DNA of 64,000 nt from an uncultured bacterium (GCA_938084905.1 CALKEQ010000007.1:152334-216333), one strand, 5' to 3'; counted from the first letter of the stretch, positions 18,790-28,589 are shown. A program made the numbers and translations. Notes: generated by a model not told the origin, from the letters alone.

Positions 18790-19792
18790 AGTGGCCTTCG
18801 AGACAGCGAAAGGAAAGAAGAACTTTACTGAAAGTATCATACTGCGCGTTTTGCTAGATAGGAACCATGAGGGAATAGGTGAAGCTTCCACATCGAGAGC
18901 CTTCTCCCTCGAAAGCCTTGAAGTTATGGAAAGGTTTTTAAGGGAGGCAAAATCCTCTCTCATAGGAATGAACGTTACTGAGTATCCTTCTTTGGTAGAG
19001 AAGTTGAGGAGAAACTTTCCAAGTTTTAGGCTTGCCATTTCAGGGCTGGAACTTTCCCTTTTTCGGGCCTACCTTTCCTGGAAAAATATTTCGGAGTTTT
19101 CTTTCTGGGGTGGGAAAAAGAGGATAATCGAGACTGATATTACAGTTCCTCACATAGATCTGAAAGAGGCTTTAAGATGGGTTTGTCTCTTTGCAAAAAG
19201 GGGATTCCGCTTTTTTAAAATAAAACTTAAGGGAGACTTAGAGAGGGATTTCCAGTTCATCTCCGCAATAAACGACCTCTTAAAGGAGACTTTAAATGAT
19301 TACCAGCTTAGGCTTGACATGAACGAGTCTTATACAGCGAGAGAATTTCTGGTTCTAAGGGATAAACTTTCAAGTTTTAGGATTCCAGTCGAGTTTTTTG
19401 AGCAGCCACTAAAGAGGGACGATTATGGTGGTTTAAAAGAGATAGTTAAGGAGAAAGATTGTGAGATAGTCCTTGATGAATCCGTAAAAGACGTTGAGGA
19501 CTTAGACAGGATAGGTGCTTTAGGATTCAAAGGGGGGGTGAATATAAAGATAGCCAAAAGCGGAATAAATGAATCCAAGAAGATCCACGATCTCGCAAAG
19601 AGGGCTGGGCTTAAACTGATGATAGGATGCTTAACCGAGACACCTATTGGTCTATCTGCGGGAATTTTTTTCGCTTCTGGAATAGGCGATTTCGACTACG
19701 TTGATCTAGATGGGGTACACTTTATCAAGGCTAAAACGCCTTTTTCTTCAATCAGAGTATCTGGACCCTACTACATCTTTACCCCATCTTGA
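18740..19792 (+). CDS. Enolase-superfamily dipeptide epimerase (L-Ala-D/L-Glu type, YkfB-like)
   Basis: 350 aa. The muconate-lactonizing subgroup residues are present: the KxK motif in FFKIKLKGD, metal ligands in RLDMNES, EFFEQPL and IVLDES, and the second catalytic lysine in NIKIAKSG. Beside an NlpC/P60 peptidase, the likely reaction is L-Ala-D-Glu to L-Ala-L-Glu in murein-peptide recycling. Specificity within this superfamily cannot be fixed from sequence alone. Overlaps with both neighbours suggest tight translational coupling. Confidence 0.87.
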   Translation: MSLIRGIEIKRVSLPLKVAFETAKGKKNFTESIILRVLLDRNHEGIGEASTSRAFSLESLEVMERFLREAKSSLIGMNVTEYPSLVEKLRRNFPSFRLAISGLELSLFRAYLSWKNISEFSFWGGKKRIIETDITVPHIDLKEALRWVCLFAKRGFRFFKIKLKGDLERDFQFISAINDLLKETLNDYQLRLDMNESYTAREFLVLRDKLSSFRIPVEFFEQPLKRDDYGGLKEIVKEKDCEIVLDESVKDVEDLDRIGALGFKGGVNIKIAKSGINESKKIHDLAKRAGLKLMIGCLTETPIGLSAGIFFASGIGDFDYVDLDGVHFIKAKTPFSSIRVSGPYYIFTPS

Positions 19793-19860
19793 TTTTTGCG
19801 GCAATCCCATGTAAAATTGACCCGAATTTTTTCGACTACAGTTTTTCGAAAGGAGCCTGT

Positions 19861-21954
19861 ATGAAGAGATACGAACCAGAGCTGATAAGGAACGTAGGAC
19901 TTTTTTCACATGGAGGAGACGGAAAGACTTCCATAGCCGAGGCTATGCTTTTCCTTGCGGGAGAAAACAGTAGATTAGGAAGGGTTGATGATGGTACTTC
20001 AATTATGGATTTTGAGCCTGAGGAGATTGAGAGAAAGATAACAATATCCTCCTCTCTTGCCTTTTTTGAGTGGAAAAAGCACAAAATCAATCTTCTAGAT
20101 ACACCTGGTGACGATAACTTCATCTCTGATGCAAGACTATGTATGAGGGTGGTCGACTGTGCGGTAATTGTGGTAAGTGGTATAGATGGTGTTAAGGTTC
20201 AGACTGAAAAGGTCTGGCAGTTTGCAAAGGAGAATAAAAATCCGATTTTAGTGTTTGTAAACAAGCTTGATCGGGAAAGATCCGATTTTTTCAGAACTCT
20301 TACCTCCCTAAAGGTCAGCTTTGAGGGAACAAACTTCCTTCCCGTTCAGATACCTTATGGAAGCGAGGATAACTTTAAAGGGGTTGTAGATCTTCTTTCC
20401 GGAAAGGTCCTCCTTTACAAGGAGGACGCATCTGGTTTCTTCGAGGAGATCGATGTTCCCGATGATTTGAAGGAAACTTACGAGTCTTACAGAGAAAGGC
20501 TTATGGAGAGTATAGTTGAGATGGACGATGAAATTATGGAAAAGTACCTGTCCGGTGAAGAAATAGAGAGCTCAAAGATAGGGGAGTGTCTAAAAAACGG
20601 TATTTGGGAAGGAAAGATCGTACCTGTTCTTTGCGGTTCAGCCATAAGGAACATTGGAATTTCAAGTCTGCTCGATTTTATAATCAAATTTTGTCCGCCT
20701 CCCACATTCAGGAAGGAAGTTGAAGGTTACGATGCTAAAACTGGAGCAAAGGTAAAAAGACTTATTTCTCCCCAAGAACCTTTCAGTGCATACGTTTTCA
20801 AAACGATAAGCGACCCATTTACAGGAAGACTCAGTTTATTTAAGGTTTATTCTGGAGAACTTTATCCAGATGTAACAGTTCTCAATTCCACAAAGGACGA
20901 AAAGGAAAAGATAGGACAGATATTTTTCCTTGTTGGGAAGAAACAGAAACCTGCACCTTGTGCTGGAACTGGAGACATAGGGGTTGTGGCCAAGCTGAAA
21001 AATGTTGGAACTGGTGACACACTTTGCGATGAAAAGTATCCCATAAAGTATGAAGGGCCAAAGGTCCCTCCTGCCCTCATCTCCTTTTCACTTAGGCCGA
21101 AGACAAAGGGAGACGAGGATAAGTTGAATGCATCTCTTGCCAAGCTAATGGAGGAAGATCTGACGATAAGGTATGCTCGGGACGAGCAGACAAAGGAATT
21201 CATCCTTTCAGGAATGGGTCAGGTTCACATAGAGGTTGTTGTTGAAAAGCTGAAGAGAAAGTTCGGAGTTGAAGTGGAACTGAAAGAACCAAAGGTTCCT
21301 TACAAGGAGACGATAAAAGGGACTGCGAAGGCGCAAGGGAAGTACAAGAGGCAGTCAGGGGGTAGAGGGCAGTACGGAGATACCTGGCTTGAGATTTCAC
21401 CACTCCCTAGAGGGGAAGGCTTTGTATTCGAGGATAAAATAGTAGGTGGAGTTATTCCTAAGCAGTACATCCCTGCTGTGGAAAAGGGCGTAATTGAAGC
21501 GATGCAGCATGGGATACTTGCCGGCTATCCTGTGACAGATGTTAAGGTTACCCTTTACGACGGTTCCTACCATGAGGTGGACTCCTCCGAGATGGCTTTC
21601 AAGATCGCAGCATCAATGGGTTTCAAAAAGTGTATGGAAATGGCGAACCCAGTTCTTCTTGAACCGATAATGAAAATGGAGATCATAGTACCAGAGGAAA
21701 ATCTAGGTGACGTAATGGGCGACCTGAATTCTAGAAGGGGGAAGATCCTTGGTGTTGAGGCAAAGGGAAATAACCAGGTGATAAGGGCGTATGTACCGAT
21801 GGCCGAGATTTTAAGATACGCACCTGATCTCCGTTCTATGACAGGTGGAAGAGGAACATTCACGATGGAATTTTCCCATTACGAGGAAGTTCCGCAGAAT
21901 ATAGCGCAAAAAATAATTGAACAGGCCAAAAGGGAAAAAGAACAGGAGAAGTGA
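19861..21954 (+). CDS. Elongation factor G paralogue
   Basis: 697 aa from ATG 19861, which has AAAGGAG seven bases upstream; an open frame extends back to 19789. The EF-G domain order is complete, ending in RGRGTFTMEFSHYEEVP-like domain V. The G domain is non-canonical: the P-loop reads SHGGDGKTS and the G3 motif DTPGDDNF where classical EF-G has AHIDAGKTT and DTPGHVDF; G4 NKLDRERSDF is close to normal. This is the FusA2-like group of EF-G paralogues, whose role is uncertain. It sits between the epimerase and dtd, not in a str operon. Confidence 0.9.
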   Translation: MKRYEPELIRNVGLFSHGGDGKTSIAEAMLFLAGENSRLGRVDDGTSIMDFEPEEIERKITISSSLAFFEWKKHKINLLDTPGDDNFISDARLCMRVVDCAVIVVSGIDGVKVQTEKVWQFAKENKNPILVFVNKLDRERSDFFRTLTSLKVSFEGTNFLPVQIPYGSEDNFKGVVDLLSGKVLLYKEDASGFFEEIDVPDDLKETYESYRERLMESIVEMDDEIMEKYLSGEEIESSKIGECLKNGIWEGKIVPVLCGSAIRNIGISSLLDFIIKFCPPPTFRKEVEGYDAKTGAKVKRLISPQEPFSAYVFKTISDPFTGRLSLFKVYSGELYPDVTVLNSTKDEKEKIGQIFFLVGKKQKPAPCAGTGDIGVVAKLKNVGTGDTLCDEKYPIKYEGPKVPPALISFSLRPKTKGDEDKLNASLAKLMEEDLTIRYARDEQTKEFILSGMGQVHIEVVVEKLKRKFGVEVELKEPKVPYKETIKGTAKAQGKYKRQSGGRGQYGDTWLEISPLPRGEGFVFEDKIVGGVIPKQYIPAVEKGVIEAMQHGILAGYPVTDVKVTLYDGSYHEVDSSEMAFKIAASMGFKKCMEMANPVLLEPIMKMEIIVPEENLGDVMGDLNSRRGKILGVEAKGNNQVIRAYVPMAEILRYAPDLRSMTGGRGTFTMEFSHYEEVPQNIAQKIIEQAKREKEQEK

Positions 21955-22394
21955 GAGCAGTACTCCAGAGGGTAAAGGAGGCGAAAGTCGAAATAGGAGG
22001 AGAAACTAAAGGCGCAATAGGTAAAGGTATCGTAGTCTTCCTCGGTATAGGGAGGGAAGACTCTGAAAAAGACGTAGAATGGATGGTGGAAAAAATAGTG
22101 AACCTTAGAATATTCGAAAGGGAGGAAGGGAAACTGGATCTCTCCCTTCTTGATACTGGAGGAGATCTTCTTGTCGTCTCCCAGTTCACGCTTTACGGAG
22201 ACTGTTCAAAGGGGAGAAGGCCTTCCTTCTCTGAGGCCATGGAAAGGGAAAAAGCAAAAGATCTCTTCGATAGATTCGTGGAATTGGCAAAAAAAAGGGT
22301 AAAAAAGGTAGAAACAGGTGTTTTCAGGGCTCACATGGATGTTTACCTGGTAAACGATGGTCCTGTAACCCTTATCGTTGACTCAAAATCCTAA
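21951..22394 (+). CDS. dtd: D-aminoacyl-tRNA deacylase
   Basis: 147 aa, full length. MRAVLQRVKEAKVEI at the N-terminus, the SQFTLYGDCSKGRRPSF catalytic loop and NDGPVTLIVDS at the C-terminus are diagnostic of DTD. It removes D-amino acids from mischarged tRNA. The start is GTG and overlaps the EF-G paralogue stop by four bases. Another translation-quality gene directly after an EF-G paralogue suggests a shared role, which is inference. Confidence 0.96.
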   Translation: MRAVLQRVKEAKVEIGGETKGAIGKGIVVFLGIGREDSEKDVEWMVEKIVNLRIFEREEGKLDLSLLDTGGDLLVVSQFTLYGDCSKGRRPSFSEAMEREKAKDLFDRFVELAKKRVKKVETGVFRAHMDVYLVNDGPVTLIVDSKS

Positions 22395-22400
22395 AATGTA

Positions 22401-22616
22401 ATGGTCACAATAGACATTTACAAAGCATGGTGCAAAGCGTGTGGAATATGCGTGGCTTTCTGTCCAGGCTCTGTTCTATCTAAAGACGAGCTTGGTTATC
22501 CCTTCGTTGAAAACCCAGAAAAATGCATAAAGTGTAAGTGGTGCGAACTGAGATGTCCTGATTTTGCAATAACCGTTATCGAGGATTCAGCTATTGAGAA
22601 AGAAGAAAAAAGGTAA
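22401..22616 (+). CDS. korD: 2-oxoglutarate:ferredoxin oxidoreductase delta subunit (ferredoxin)
   Basis: 71 aa with two [4Fe-4S] motifs, CKACGICVAFCP and CIKCKWCELRCPDFA. As the first gene of a Kor set it transfers electrons from the ThDP subunits. ATG start six bases after dtd; its end overlaps korA by 23 bases. Confidence 0.92.
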   Translation: MVTIDIYKAWCKACGICVAFCPGSVLSKDELGYPFVENPEKCIKCKWCELRCPDFAITVIEDSAIEKEEKR

Positions 22617-23736
22617 AGAGGTACTTCTACAGGGAAACGAGGCTATAGTTGAAGGGGCCATAAGGGCAGGTTTGAAGTTCTTTGCCGGTTATCCAATTAC
22701 TCCCGCCACAGAGATAGCCGAGCTTTTAGCTTTAAAATTACCTCGGATAGGCGGCACCTTTATTCAAATGGAAGATGAGATAGCAAGTATTGCGGCTGTA
22801 ATTGGTGCCTCTCTTGCAGGTGCCAAATCGATGACAGCGACAAGCGGTCCTGGATTTTCCCTCATGCAGGAAAACATAGGTTTTGCTATAATGGCCGAGG
22901 TACCCTGCGTTATAGTAGACTGCATGAGAGCTGGTCCATCTACAGGTCTTCCCACATCCCCTTCTCAGGGAGATGTGATGCAGGCCAGATGGGGTACTCA
23001 TGGGGATCACCCGATTATAGTACTCTGTCCTTCAACTGTAAAAGAGTGCTTCTCTCTAACGATTTTGGCCTTCAACTTCTCTGAAAGATTTAGAATTCCC
23101 GTAATTTTACTGGTAGACGAAATTGTGGCTCATATGAGGGAAAACATATGCCTTGAGGATGAGAATATAGAAATTGTCAACAGGGTGAAACCTTCCGTTC
23201 CTCCCGAATGGTACATACCGTATGAAGATACACCGAGTGGAGTTCCTCCCATGGCTAACTTTGGGGATGGTTATCGCTACCACGTAACTGGTCTTACACA
23301 CGATGTTAAGGGTTTTCCTACAAGCAGGCCGGAGGAGGTAGATCCTTTTATAAGGAGACTTTTCCGAAAGATAAGTCAGAACTTTAAAGAATTACAGTTA
23401 GGTGAGAGTTTTGAGACAGAAGATGCGGAAATCTGTATAATCGCTTACGGTTGCGTTGCAAGATCGGCAAAAAGGGCATGTATTGAGGCAAGGCAAAGGG
23501 GTATTAGGGCAGGTCTCCTGAAGTTGAAAACGCTTTGGCCCTTCATGAGGACAGAGGTTGAAAAGGTGTTACAAAGAGCGAGGGTTGTGATTGTTCCTGA
23601 GATGAACATGGGTCAAATATCGAGGGAAGTGAAACGCGTAAACAGGGGCCAATCAAAGGTTTTTACAATTAACAAGGTTGATGGAACCCCAATAACTCCG
23701 GAAGAGATACTCCTTAAGATAAAAGAGGTTTACTGA
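22594..23736 (+). CDS. korA: 2-oxoglutarate:ferredoxin oxidoreductase alpha subunit
   Basis: 380 aa from TTG 22594. KorA-type motifs are FFAGYPITPATEIAE, QMEDEIASIAAVIGASLAGAKSMTATSGPG and DCMRAGPSTGLPTSPSQGDV, with MLKLKTLWPF-like domain II near the C-terminus. The GPSTGLPT signature and the neighbouring sucCD favour 2-oxoglutarate as substrate. It is translationally coupled to korD and korB. Confidence 0.93.
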   Translation: MRKKKKGKEVLLQGNEAIVEGAIRAGLKFFAGYPITPATEIAELLALKLPRIGGTFIQMEDEIASIAAVIGASLAGAKSMTATSGPGFSLMQENIGFAIMAEVPCVIVDCMRAGPSTGLPTSPSQGDVMQARWGTHGDHPIIVLCPSTVKECFSLTILAFNFSERFRIPVILLVDEIVAHMRENICLEDENIEIVNRVKPSVPPEWYIPYEDTPSGVPPMANFGDGYRYHVTGLTHDVKGFPTSRPEEVDPFIRRLFRKISQNFKELQLGESFETEDAEICIIAYGCVARSAKRACIEARQRGIRAGLLKLKTLWPFMRTEVEKVLQRARVVIVPEMNMGQISREVKRVNRGQSKVFTINKVDGTPITPEEILLKIKEVY

Positions 23737-24572
23737 TGGGAGAGGTTACAAAACTGATCCATAAGTACTTAAGGCACGATAAAAAATTTCCCCACGTCTG
23801 GTGTCCTGGCTGTGGGATAGGGATACTGCTCGGTTCTCTCATTAGAGCCATTGATGGTTGTGGTTTCAAAAAAGACGAAGTGGTTCTAGTATCAGGAATA
23901 GGATGCACGGGAAGGCTTCCAGTTTATGTGGACTTCAATACACTTCATACTACCCATGGAAGAGCGCTTGCATTTGCTACAGGGATAAAGCTTGCCAAGC
24001 CGCAGCTAAAAGTGATAGTTGTCATGGGAGATGGGGACGCCGTTGCGATAGGAGGGAACCACTTTATCCACGCGGCAAGGAGAAATGTGGATCTTAAGGC
24101 TGTGGTTGTAAATAACAGTGTCTATGGGATGACTGGTGGTCAGTACTCCCCAACAACTCCATACGGAGCAAAGACTTCCACTTCTCCCTATTTTCACATT
24201 GAAAGACCTTTCAAAATATCAGAGCTTGCAATTGTTAGTGGAGCGTCCTTTGTTGCAAGATCGACTGTTTACCATGTAAAGCTTCTCGATGAATTATTAA
24301 AGAGGGCCTTTTTGAAAAAGGGGTTTTCTGTTGTTGAGGTGATATCTCACTGTCATACCCAGTACGGAAAGATAAACAGGATAGGTTCCGCTGTGGATAT
24401 GCTCATTTGGCAGAGGGAACACGCAATTCCAGTTGATAAGGCAAGGGAAATGAAGGAGGAGGAGCTTACTGACAGATTTGTGATAGGCGTTCTTCAGGAT
24501 AGGGATTTTCCCACATTCGAAGAGGAGTACGAAAAAGTTAGAAAGATGGCGAAAAAATTCACTGAGATTTAA
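23736..24572 (+). CDS. korB: 2-oxoglutarate:ferredoxin oxidoreductase beta subunit
   Basis: 278 aa. HVWCPGCGIGILLG carries cluster cysteines, and GDGDAVAIGGNHFIHAARRN with VVNNSVYGMTGGQ is the ThDP site. CHTQYGK near residue 206 is typical of KorB. The ATG shares a base with the korA stop (TGATG). Confidence 0.95.
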   Translation: MGEVTKLIHKYLRHDKKFPHVWCPGCGIGILLGSLIRAIDGCGFKKDEVVLVSGIGCTGRLPVYVDFNTLHTTHGRALAFATGIKLAKPQLKVIVVMGDGDAVAIGGNHFIHAARRNVDLKAVVVNNSVYGMTGGQYSPTTPYGAKTSTSPYFHIERPFKISELAIVSGASFVARSTVYHVKLLDELLKRAFLKKGFSVVEVISHCHTQYGKINRIGSAVDMLIWQREHAIPVDKAREMKEEELTDRFVIGVLQDRDFPTFEEEYEKVRKMAKKFTEI

Positions 24573-24578
24573 ACTGGG

Positions 24579-25157
24579 ATGAGATACGATATAAGGATAA
24601 GTGGCTGGGGTGGTCAGGGGATCGTTCTAATGGGGATAATAATAGCAGAGGCTGCAATCATTGAAGGATTGAACACAGCCCAAACTCAGAGTTATGGACC
24701 GGAGGCAAGAGGTGGCTCGAGCAAATCTGAAGTTGTAATAAGTGACGAAGAGATAGACTATCCAAAGGCAATAAGACTCGACTGCCTGATCGCTATGAGT
24801 CAGAAGGCTTGCGACGATTATTACGGTGATCTGAAGGAGGAAGGTATCCTTATCGTCGATTCCACGTATGTAAAGCATGTTCCCTTACAGAGATTCTACG
24901 GAATACCCTTTACAAGGATAGCAAGAGAAAAACTGAAAAAGGACTTTGTGGCGAATGTCGTCGCTCTCGGAGCCTTCTCCGAGCTAACCCCTTACCTTAA
25001 AAAAAGCTCAATAAAGAAAGCTCTGATTAGAAGGATTCCTAAGGGTACGGAAGAATTGAATCTTACGGCTTTTGAAGAGGGAGTTAAAGAGGGGAGAAAG
25101 GCAAAGAATACTTCTAGGCCTATGGTCCTTTCCGAGAGAGTAGATGAGGATACATGA
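24579..25157 (+). CDS. korC: 2-oxoglutarate:ferredoxin oxidoreductase gamma subunit
   Basis: 192 aa. RISGWGGQGIVLMGIIIAEA and QSYGPEARGGSSKSEVVIS are diagnostic of the gamma domain. This completes a four-subunit delta-alpha-beta-gamma Kor. The stop overlaps sucC by 14 bases. It is the only gamma-type subunit in the window, which matters because the por cluster lacks one. Confidence 0.94.
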   Translation: MRYDIRISGWGGQGIVLMGIIIAEAAIIEGLNTAQTQSYGPEARGGSSKSEVVISDEEIDYPKAIRLDCLIAMSQKACDDYYGDLKEEGILIVDSTYVKHVPLQRFYGIPFTRIAREKLKKDFVANVVALGAFSELTPYLKKSSIKKALIRRIPKGTEELNLTAFEEGVKEGRKAKNTSRPMVLSERVDEDT

Positions 25158-26292
25158 ATACCAGGCCAAAAAGATTCTCAGTGAGTACTCTATTTTAGTT
25201 CCCCCTGGCTTTACCGTTTTGAGTGAAAACGAATTAGAAGAGGTCGCAAATACGCTCGGTTTTCCACTTGTTGTAAAGGCTCAAATCCATGGGGGAGGAA
25301 GGGGAAAGGCAAGGGGGATACGAATTGTAAGAACCATCGAGGAGCTAAGGTCAGAGGTCAGGTCACTTCTGGGAAAAAGGCTTGTAACTTCTCAGTCTGG
25401 AGAGGAGGGAAAGTACGTTGGAAAGGTTTTGGTCGAGACCTTTGAGGAAGTAAAGGAGGAGCTTTACTTAGCCATTTTGGTTGATAGAGATGTGGAAGGT
25501 ATAAGGCTCATTGCAAGTAAAAAGGGAGGCGTAAACATAGAGGATGTTTTTAGAGAGGATCCATCCCTCATTCTGACTGAACTTATAGACCCAAGGTACG
25601 GGCTTCTGCCTTACAAGATAAGAAGAGTTTTTTTTTCACTGGGTCTTGACTTTGCTTTACTTGAGCCATTTTCTGCCCTCTGTGAAAAATTGTACAGGGC
25701 GTTTTTAGAGAAGGAATGTCTTCTCTGTGAGATAAACCCTCTTGCCCATGTCCCAAATAAAGGGTTTGTAGCCATTGACGCAAAGATGGTTATTGACGAC
25801 AATGCCCTTTTCAGACACAAAGATCTTGCCGAAATGTACGATCCGACACAGGAAGATTCAAGAGAACTCAACGCTAGGGCATCAGGTATAAATTACGTCA
25901 GGTTAAAGGGAAATGTGGGATGTGTTGCAAATGGAGCTGGACTTGCAATGGCAACTATGGATCTTGTTCGTATGGCTGGAAAGGAACCTGCCAATTTCCT
26001 TGATGTTGGTGGAGGAGCGACTAAAGAGATGGTCTCTTACGGCCTAAGACTCGTTCATTCTGATGAGAACGTAAAAGTTATCTTTGTAAATGTTTTTGGA
26101 GGGATTTTAAGGTGCGATACCTTTGCTATGGGCTTCAAAGATGCATCTCCCCACATTTACAAGCCTGTCATTATGAGGCTTTCCGGCACAAACGCCGAAG
26201 AGGGGTTAAGGATTGTGAAAGAGACCGGCTCAGCTATAATTGTGCGTGATCTTAAGGAAGCTTTAGAAAAACTTAAGGAGATAAAGGTCTAA
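25144..26292 (+). CDS. sucC: Succinyl-CoA synthetase beta subunit
   Basis: 382 aa, full length. It has the ATP-grasp N-terminus ([37 protein letters not shown]), [14 protein letters not shown], and the CoA-ligase part [16 protein letters not shown] and [10 protein letters not shown]. With sucD it interconverts succinyl-CoA and succinate with ATP or GTP formation. It starts inside korC. Confidence 0.96.
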   Translation: MRIHEYQAKKILSEYSILVPPGFTVLSENELEEVANTLGFPLVVKAQIHGGGRGKARGIRIVRTIEELRSEVRSLLGKRLVTSQSGEEGKYVGKVLVETFEEVKEELYLAILVDRDVEGIRLIASKKGGVNIEDVFREDPSLILTELIDPRYGLLPYKIRRVFFSLGLDFALLEPFSALCEKLYRAFLEKECLLCEINPLAHVPNKGFVAIDAKMVIDDNALFRHKDLAEMYDPTQEDSRELNARASGINYVRLKGNVGCVANGAGLAMATMDLVRMAGKEPANFLDVGGGATKEMVSYGLRLVHSDENVKVIFVNVFGGILRCDTFAMGFKDASPHIYKPVIMRLSGTNAEEGLRIVKETGSAIIVRDLKEALEKLKEIKV

Positions 26293-26293
26293 A

Positions 26294-27166
26294 TTGAGTA
26301 TCCTTGTAGATGAGACAACAAAGGTTATAGTCCAGGGCATAACGGGAAGGGAAGGAGCTTTTCACACTGAGAGGATGCTAGAGTACGGGACGAAGGTAGT
26401 GGGTGGGGTTTCGCCGAAAAAAAGGGGTCAGACCTTTTTGGGAATCCCCATATTCGGAACCGTAAGCGAGGCTGTAAGGGAGACTGGTGCTCAGGCTTCG
26501 TGCATTTTTGTATCTCCCATGAATGCAAAGGACGCCATTATTGAGGCAGTGGACTCGGGAATAAAATTGATTGTCTGTATCACAGAAGGAGTCCCTATCC
26601 ATGACATGCTCATAGTGAAAAACCTTATAAGGGAGAAGGGGGTAATCCTCATCGGTCCAAATACACCGGGTGTTATCTCTCCTGAGAGGTGCAAAATCGG
26701 GGTTATGGCCGGCCATATCCATAAAAGGGGGAATGTTGGGGTAATCTCAAGAAGTGGAACGTTAAGTTACGAGGTTGTAAGTCAGCTCACAGATCTTAAC
26801 ATAGGACAGTCAACGTGTGTTGGAATAGGAGGAGATCCAGTTGTTGGCATGCGTTTTGTGGATGTTCTTGAACTTTTCGAGAAGGATGGGGAGACGGAGT
26901 TTATTGTTCTCATTGGAGAAATTGGAGGGAGTATGGAGCAGGAGGCAGCGGAATTTTATAAAAAGTCAATGAGTAAACCGATGTGTGCCTACGTTGCAGG
27001 ATACGGTGCTCCCAGGGAAAAGAAGATGGGCCATGCGGGTGCAATAATTATGGGAGAGAAGGAGAGTGCGGAAGCCAAGATAGAGGCCCTTGAATCTTCT
27101 GGAATTTTTGTGGTCAGATCCCTTGCGGAAATTGGCGAAACGGTAAAAAGACTCCTTTACAGCTAA
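26294..27166 (+). CDS. sucD: Succinyl-CoA synthetase alpha subunit
   Basis: 290 aa from TTG 26294, one base after the sucC stop. The CoA-binding N-terminus ([22 protein letters not shown]), GPNTPGVI and [12 protein letters not shown] are standard. The phosphorylated histidine lies in [12 protein letters not shown]. It ends the long run that starts at 17848. Confidence 0.97.
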   Translation: MSILVDETTKVIVQGITGREGAFHTERMLEYGTKVVGGVSPKKRGQTFLGIPIFGTVSEAVRETGAQASCIFVSPMNAKDAIIEAVDSGIKLIVCITEGVPIHDMLIVKNLIREKGVILIGPNTPGVISPERCKIGVMAGHIHKRGNVGVISRSGTLSYEVVSQLTDLNIGQSTCVGIGGDPVVGMRFVDVLELFEKDGETEFIVLIGEIGGSMEQEAAEFYKKSMSKPMCAYVAGYGAPREKKMGHAGAIIMGEKESAEAKIEALESSGIFVVRSLAEIGETVKRLLYS

Positions 27167-27200
27167 GTAGAAGTTTTGTCTTTTTGGCGCTTTTCTTATG

Positions 27201-27209
27201 TGCTATAAT
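27201..27209 (+). promoter_or_regulatory. Extended -10 promoter, leaderless geometry, for amrB operon
   Basis: TGCTATAAT with TATAAT at 27204-27209 ends eight bases before the GTG at 27218. There is no ribosome-binding site between them. A -35 match is weak. Confidence 0.55.
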
Positions 27210-27217
27210 TTAACCCA

Positions 27218-28048
27218 GTGAAAGTAATAAGAGAGCCAGCTGTAAGTGGTTCCTTTTACCCAGACGATCCTTCCCTACTTAGAAAAACTGTGGAAAGATA
27301 CTTAAATCAAGCTGAAATTGAAATTGGAGGACATGATCCCATTGGACTTATCTCTCCACATGCTGGGTATATCTATTCTGGACAGGTGGCAGCCTACGGT
27401 TATAAAACGCTCCTTGGGAAAAATTACGATACGGTTATAATATTGGCTCCCAGCCACAGATCCTACTTCGATGGGCTGGCAGTGATGGAAAGTGGGGGTT
27501 ACAGGACCCCACTCGGTATTGCCCATATTGACGAGGATATGGCTCTAAAAATTTTAGATGCCGGTTCTGGTCTTTTCTCATCAAACGTGGATCCCCATCT
27601 TGGGGAACATTCGCTGGAGGTCCAGATTCCCTTTTTACAGGTTGTGCTCAAAGATTTCAAAATTGTCCCACTGATAATGGGAGCCCAGAGGAGGAGTATC
27701 TGGAGGGGAGCATCCTCTGTGCTCTACGAAGCTCTAAGAGACGAGAAAAAAAAGGTTATCTTTGTTGCAAGTAGTGACCTTTCACATTACTACCCTTATG
27801 AGAAGGCAAAAAAGCTTGATGGAATTGTTATTCGTCATATAGAGGCCTTTGATGTTGAAGGTATGGAAAGGGACTATGAAGATGAGAATTACGAGGCCTG
27901 CGGGGCTGGCCCTATGATCACAGTCATGATGGTTTCTCAAATGATGGGTGCTAAAAAGGGAATAGTCTTGAAGTACGCGAATTCAGGAGATGTCTCTGGT
28001 GACAGAAGTGCGGTTGTAGGATACATGTCAGCGATCTTTGTGGAGTAA
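27218..28048 (+). CDS. amrB: AmmeMemoRadiSam system protein B (MEMO1 family)
   Basis: 276 aa. MEMO1/AmrB marks are VSGSFYPDDPSLL, LISPHAGYIYSGQVAAYGYK, LAPSHRSYFDGLAV, GEHSLEVQIPFLQ and VASSDLSHYYPY, which give the conserved metal-site histidines and aspartate. The molecular function in bacteria is not established. The start is GTG, placed by the -10 box eight bases upstream. amrA follows after two bases. Confidence 0.94.
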   Translation: MKVIREPAVSGSFYPDDPSLLRKTVERYLNQAEIEIGGHDPIGLISPHAGYIYSGQVAAYGYKTLLGKNYDTVIILAPSHRSYFDGLAVMESGGYRTPLGIAHIDEDMALKILDAGSGLFSSNVDPHLGEHSLEVQIPFLQVVLKDFKIVPLIMGAQRRSIWRGASSVLYEALRDEKKKVIFVASSDLSHYYPYEKAKKLDGIVIRHIEAFDVEGMERDYEDENYEACGAGPMITVMMVSQMMGAKKGIVLKYANSGDVSGDRSAVVGYMSAIFVE

Positions 28049-28050
28049 GA

Positions 28051-28578
28051 ATGACCGAAGAGGAAAAGAGAATCCTGAAAGAGATAGCTAGATCTGCAAT
28101 AGAGAGCAAACTGTTCAATAAGGAACGTAAGGAGATTGAAGTACCAGAATCCCTGAAGGAAAAGAAAGGTGCATTCGTTACCATAAAAAAAGGTGGCGAA
28201 CTGAGAGGTTGCATTGGCTATATAAAGGGCTATCTCCCCCTCCATAAAACAGTTGAGGAAGTTGCAATAGAAGCAGCATTTCACGACCCAAGATTTCCAC
28301 CCCTCTCTAAGAGCGAATGGGAGGAAATTGAAATTGAAATCTCAGTACTTACTCCTTTGAAAAAAATCAAAAATGTGGAAGAGATAGAAGTTGGAAAGCA
28401 CGGTCTTTACATTGAGGCGTTCGGCAATTCAGGGCTCCTTCTACCTCAGGTGGCAGTTGAATATGGATGGGACAGAATAGAGTTTCTTGAGCATACCTGC
28501 TATAAAGCTGGCTTACCTAAAGATGCGTGGAAATCAGAGGATGCAGATATCTACGTATTTTCAGCAGAGGTCTTTTAA
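28051..28578 (+). CDS. amrA: AmmeMemoRadiSam system protein A (AMMECR1 domain)
   Basis: 175 aa. The AMMECR1 core shows GAFVTIKKGGELRGCIGYIKG, EAAFHDPRFPPLSKSEW and GNSGLLLPQVAVEYGW. AmrA and AmrB are normally accompanied by a radical SAM partner (AmrS); none is adjacent here. The gene is part of the plus-strand run that continues into molybdenum cofactor genes. Confidence 0.94.
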   Translation: MTEEEKRILKEIARSAIESKLFNKERKEIEVPESLKEKKGAFVTIKKGGELRGCIGYIKGYLPLHKTVEEVAIEAAFHDPRFPPLSKSEWEEIEIEISVLTPLKKIKNVEEIEVGKHGLYIEAFGNSGLLLPQVAVEYGWDRIEFLEHTCYKAGLPKDAWKSEDADIYVFSAEVF

Positions 28579-28589
28579 TTGTTCTTTCA

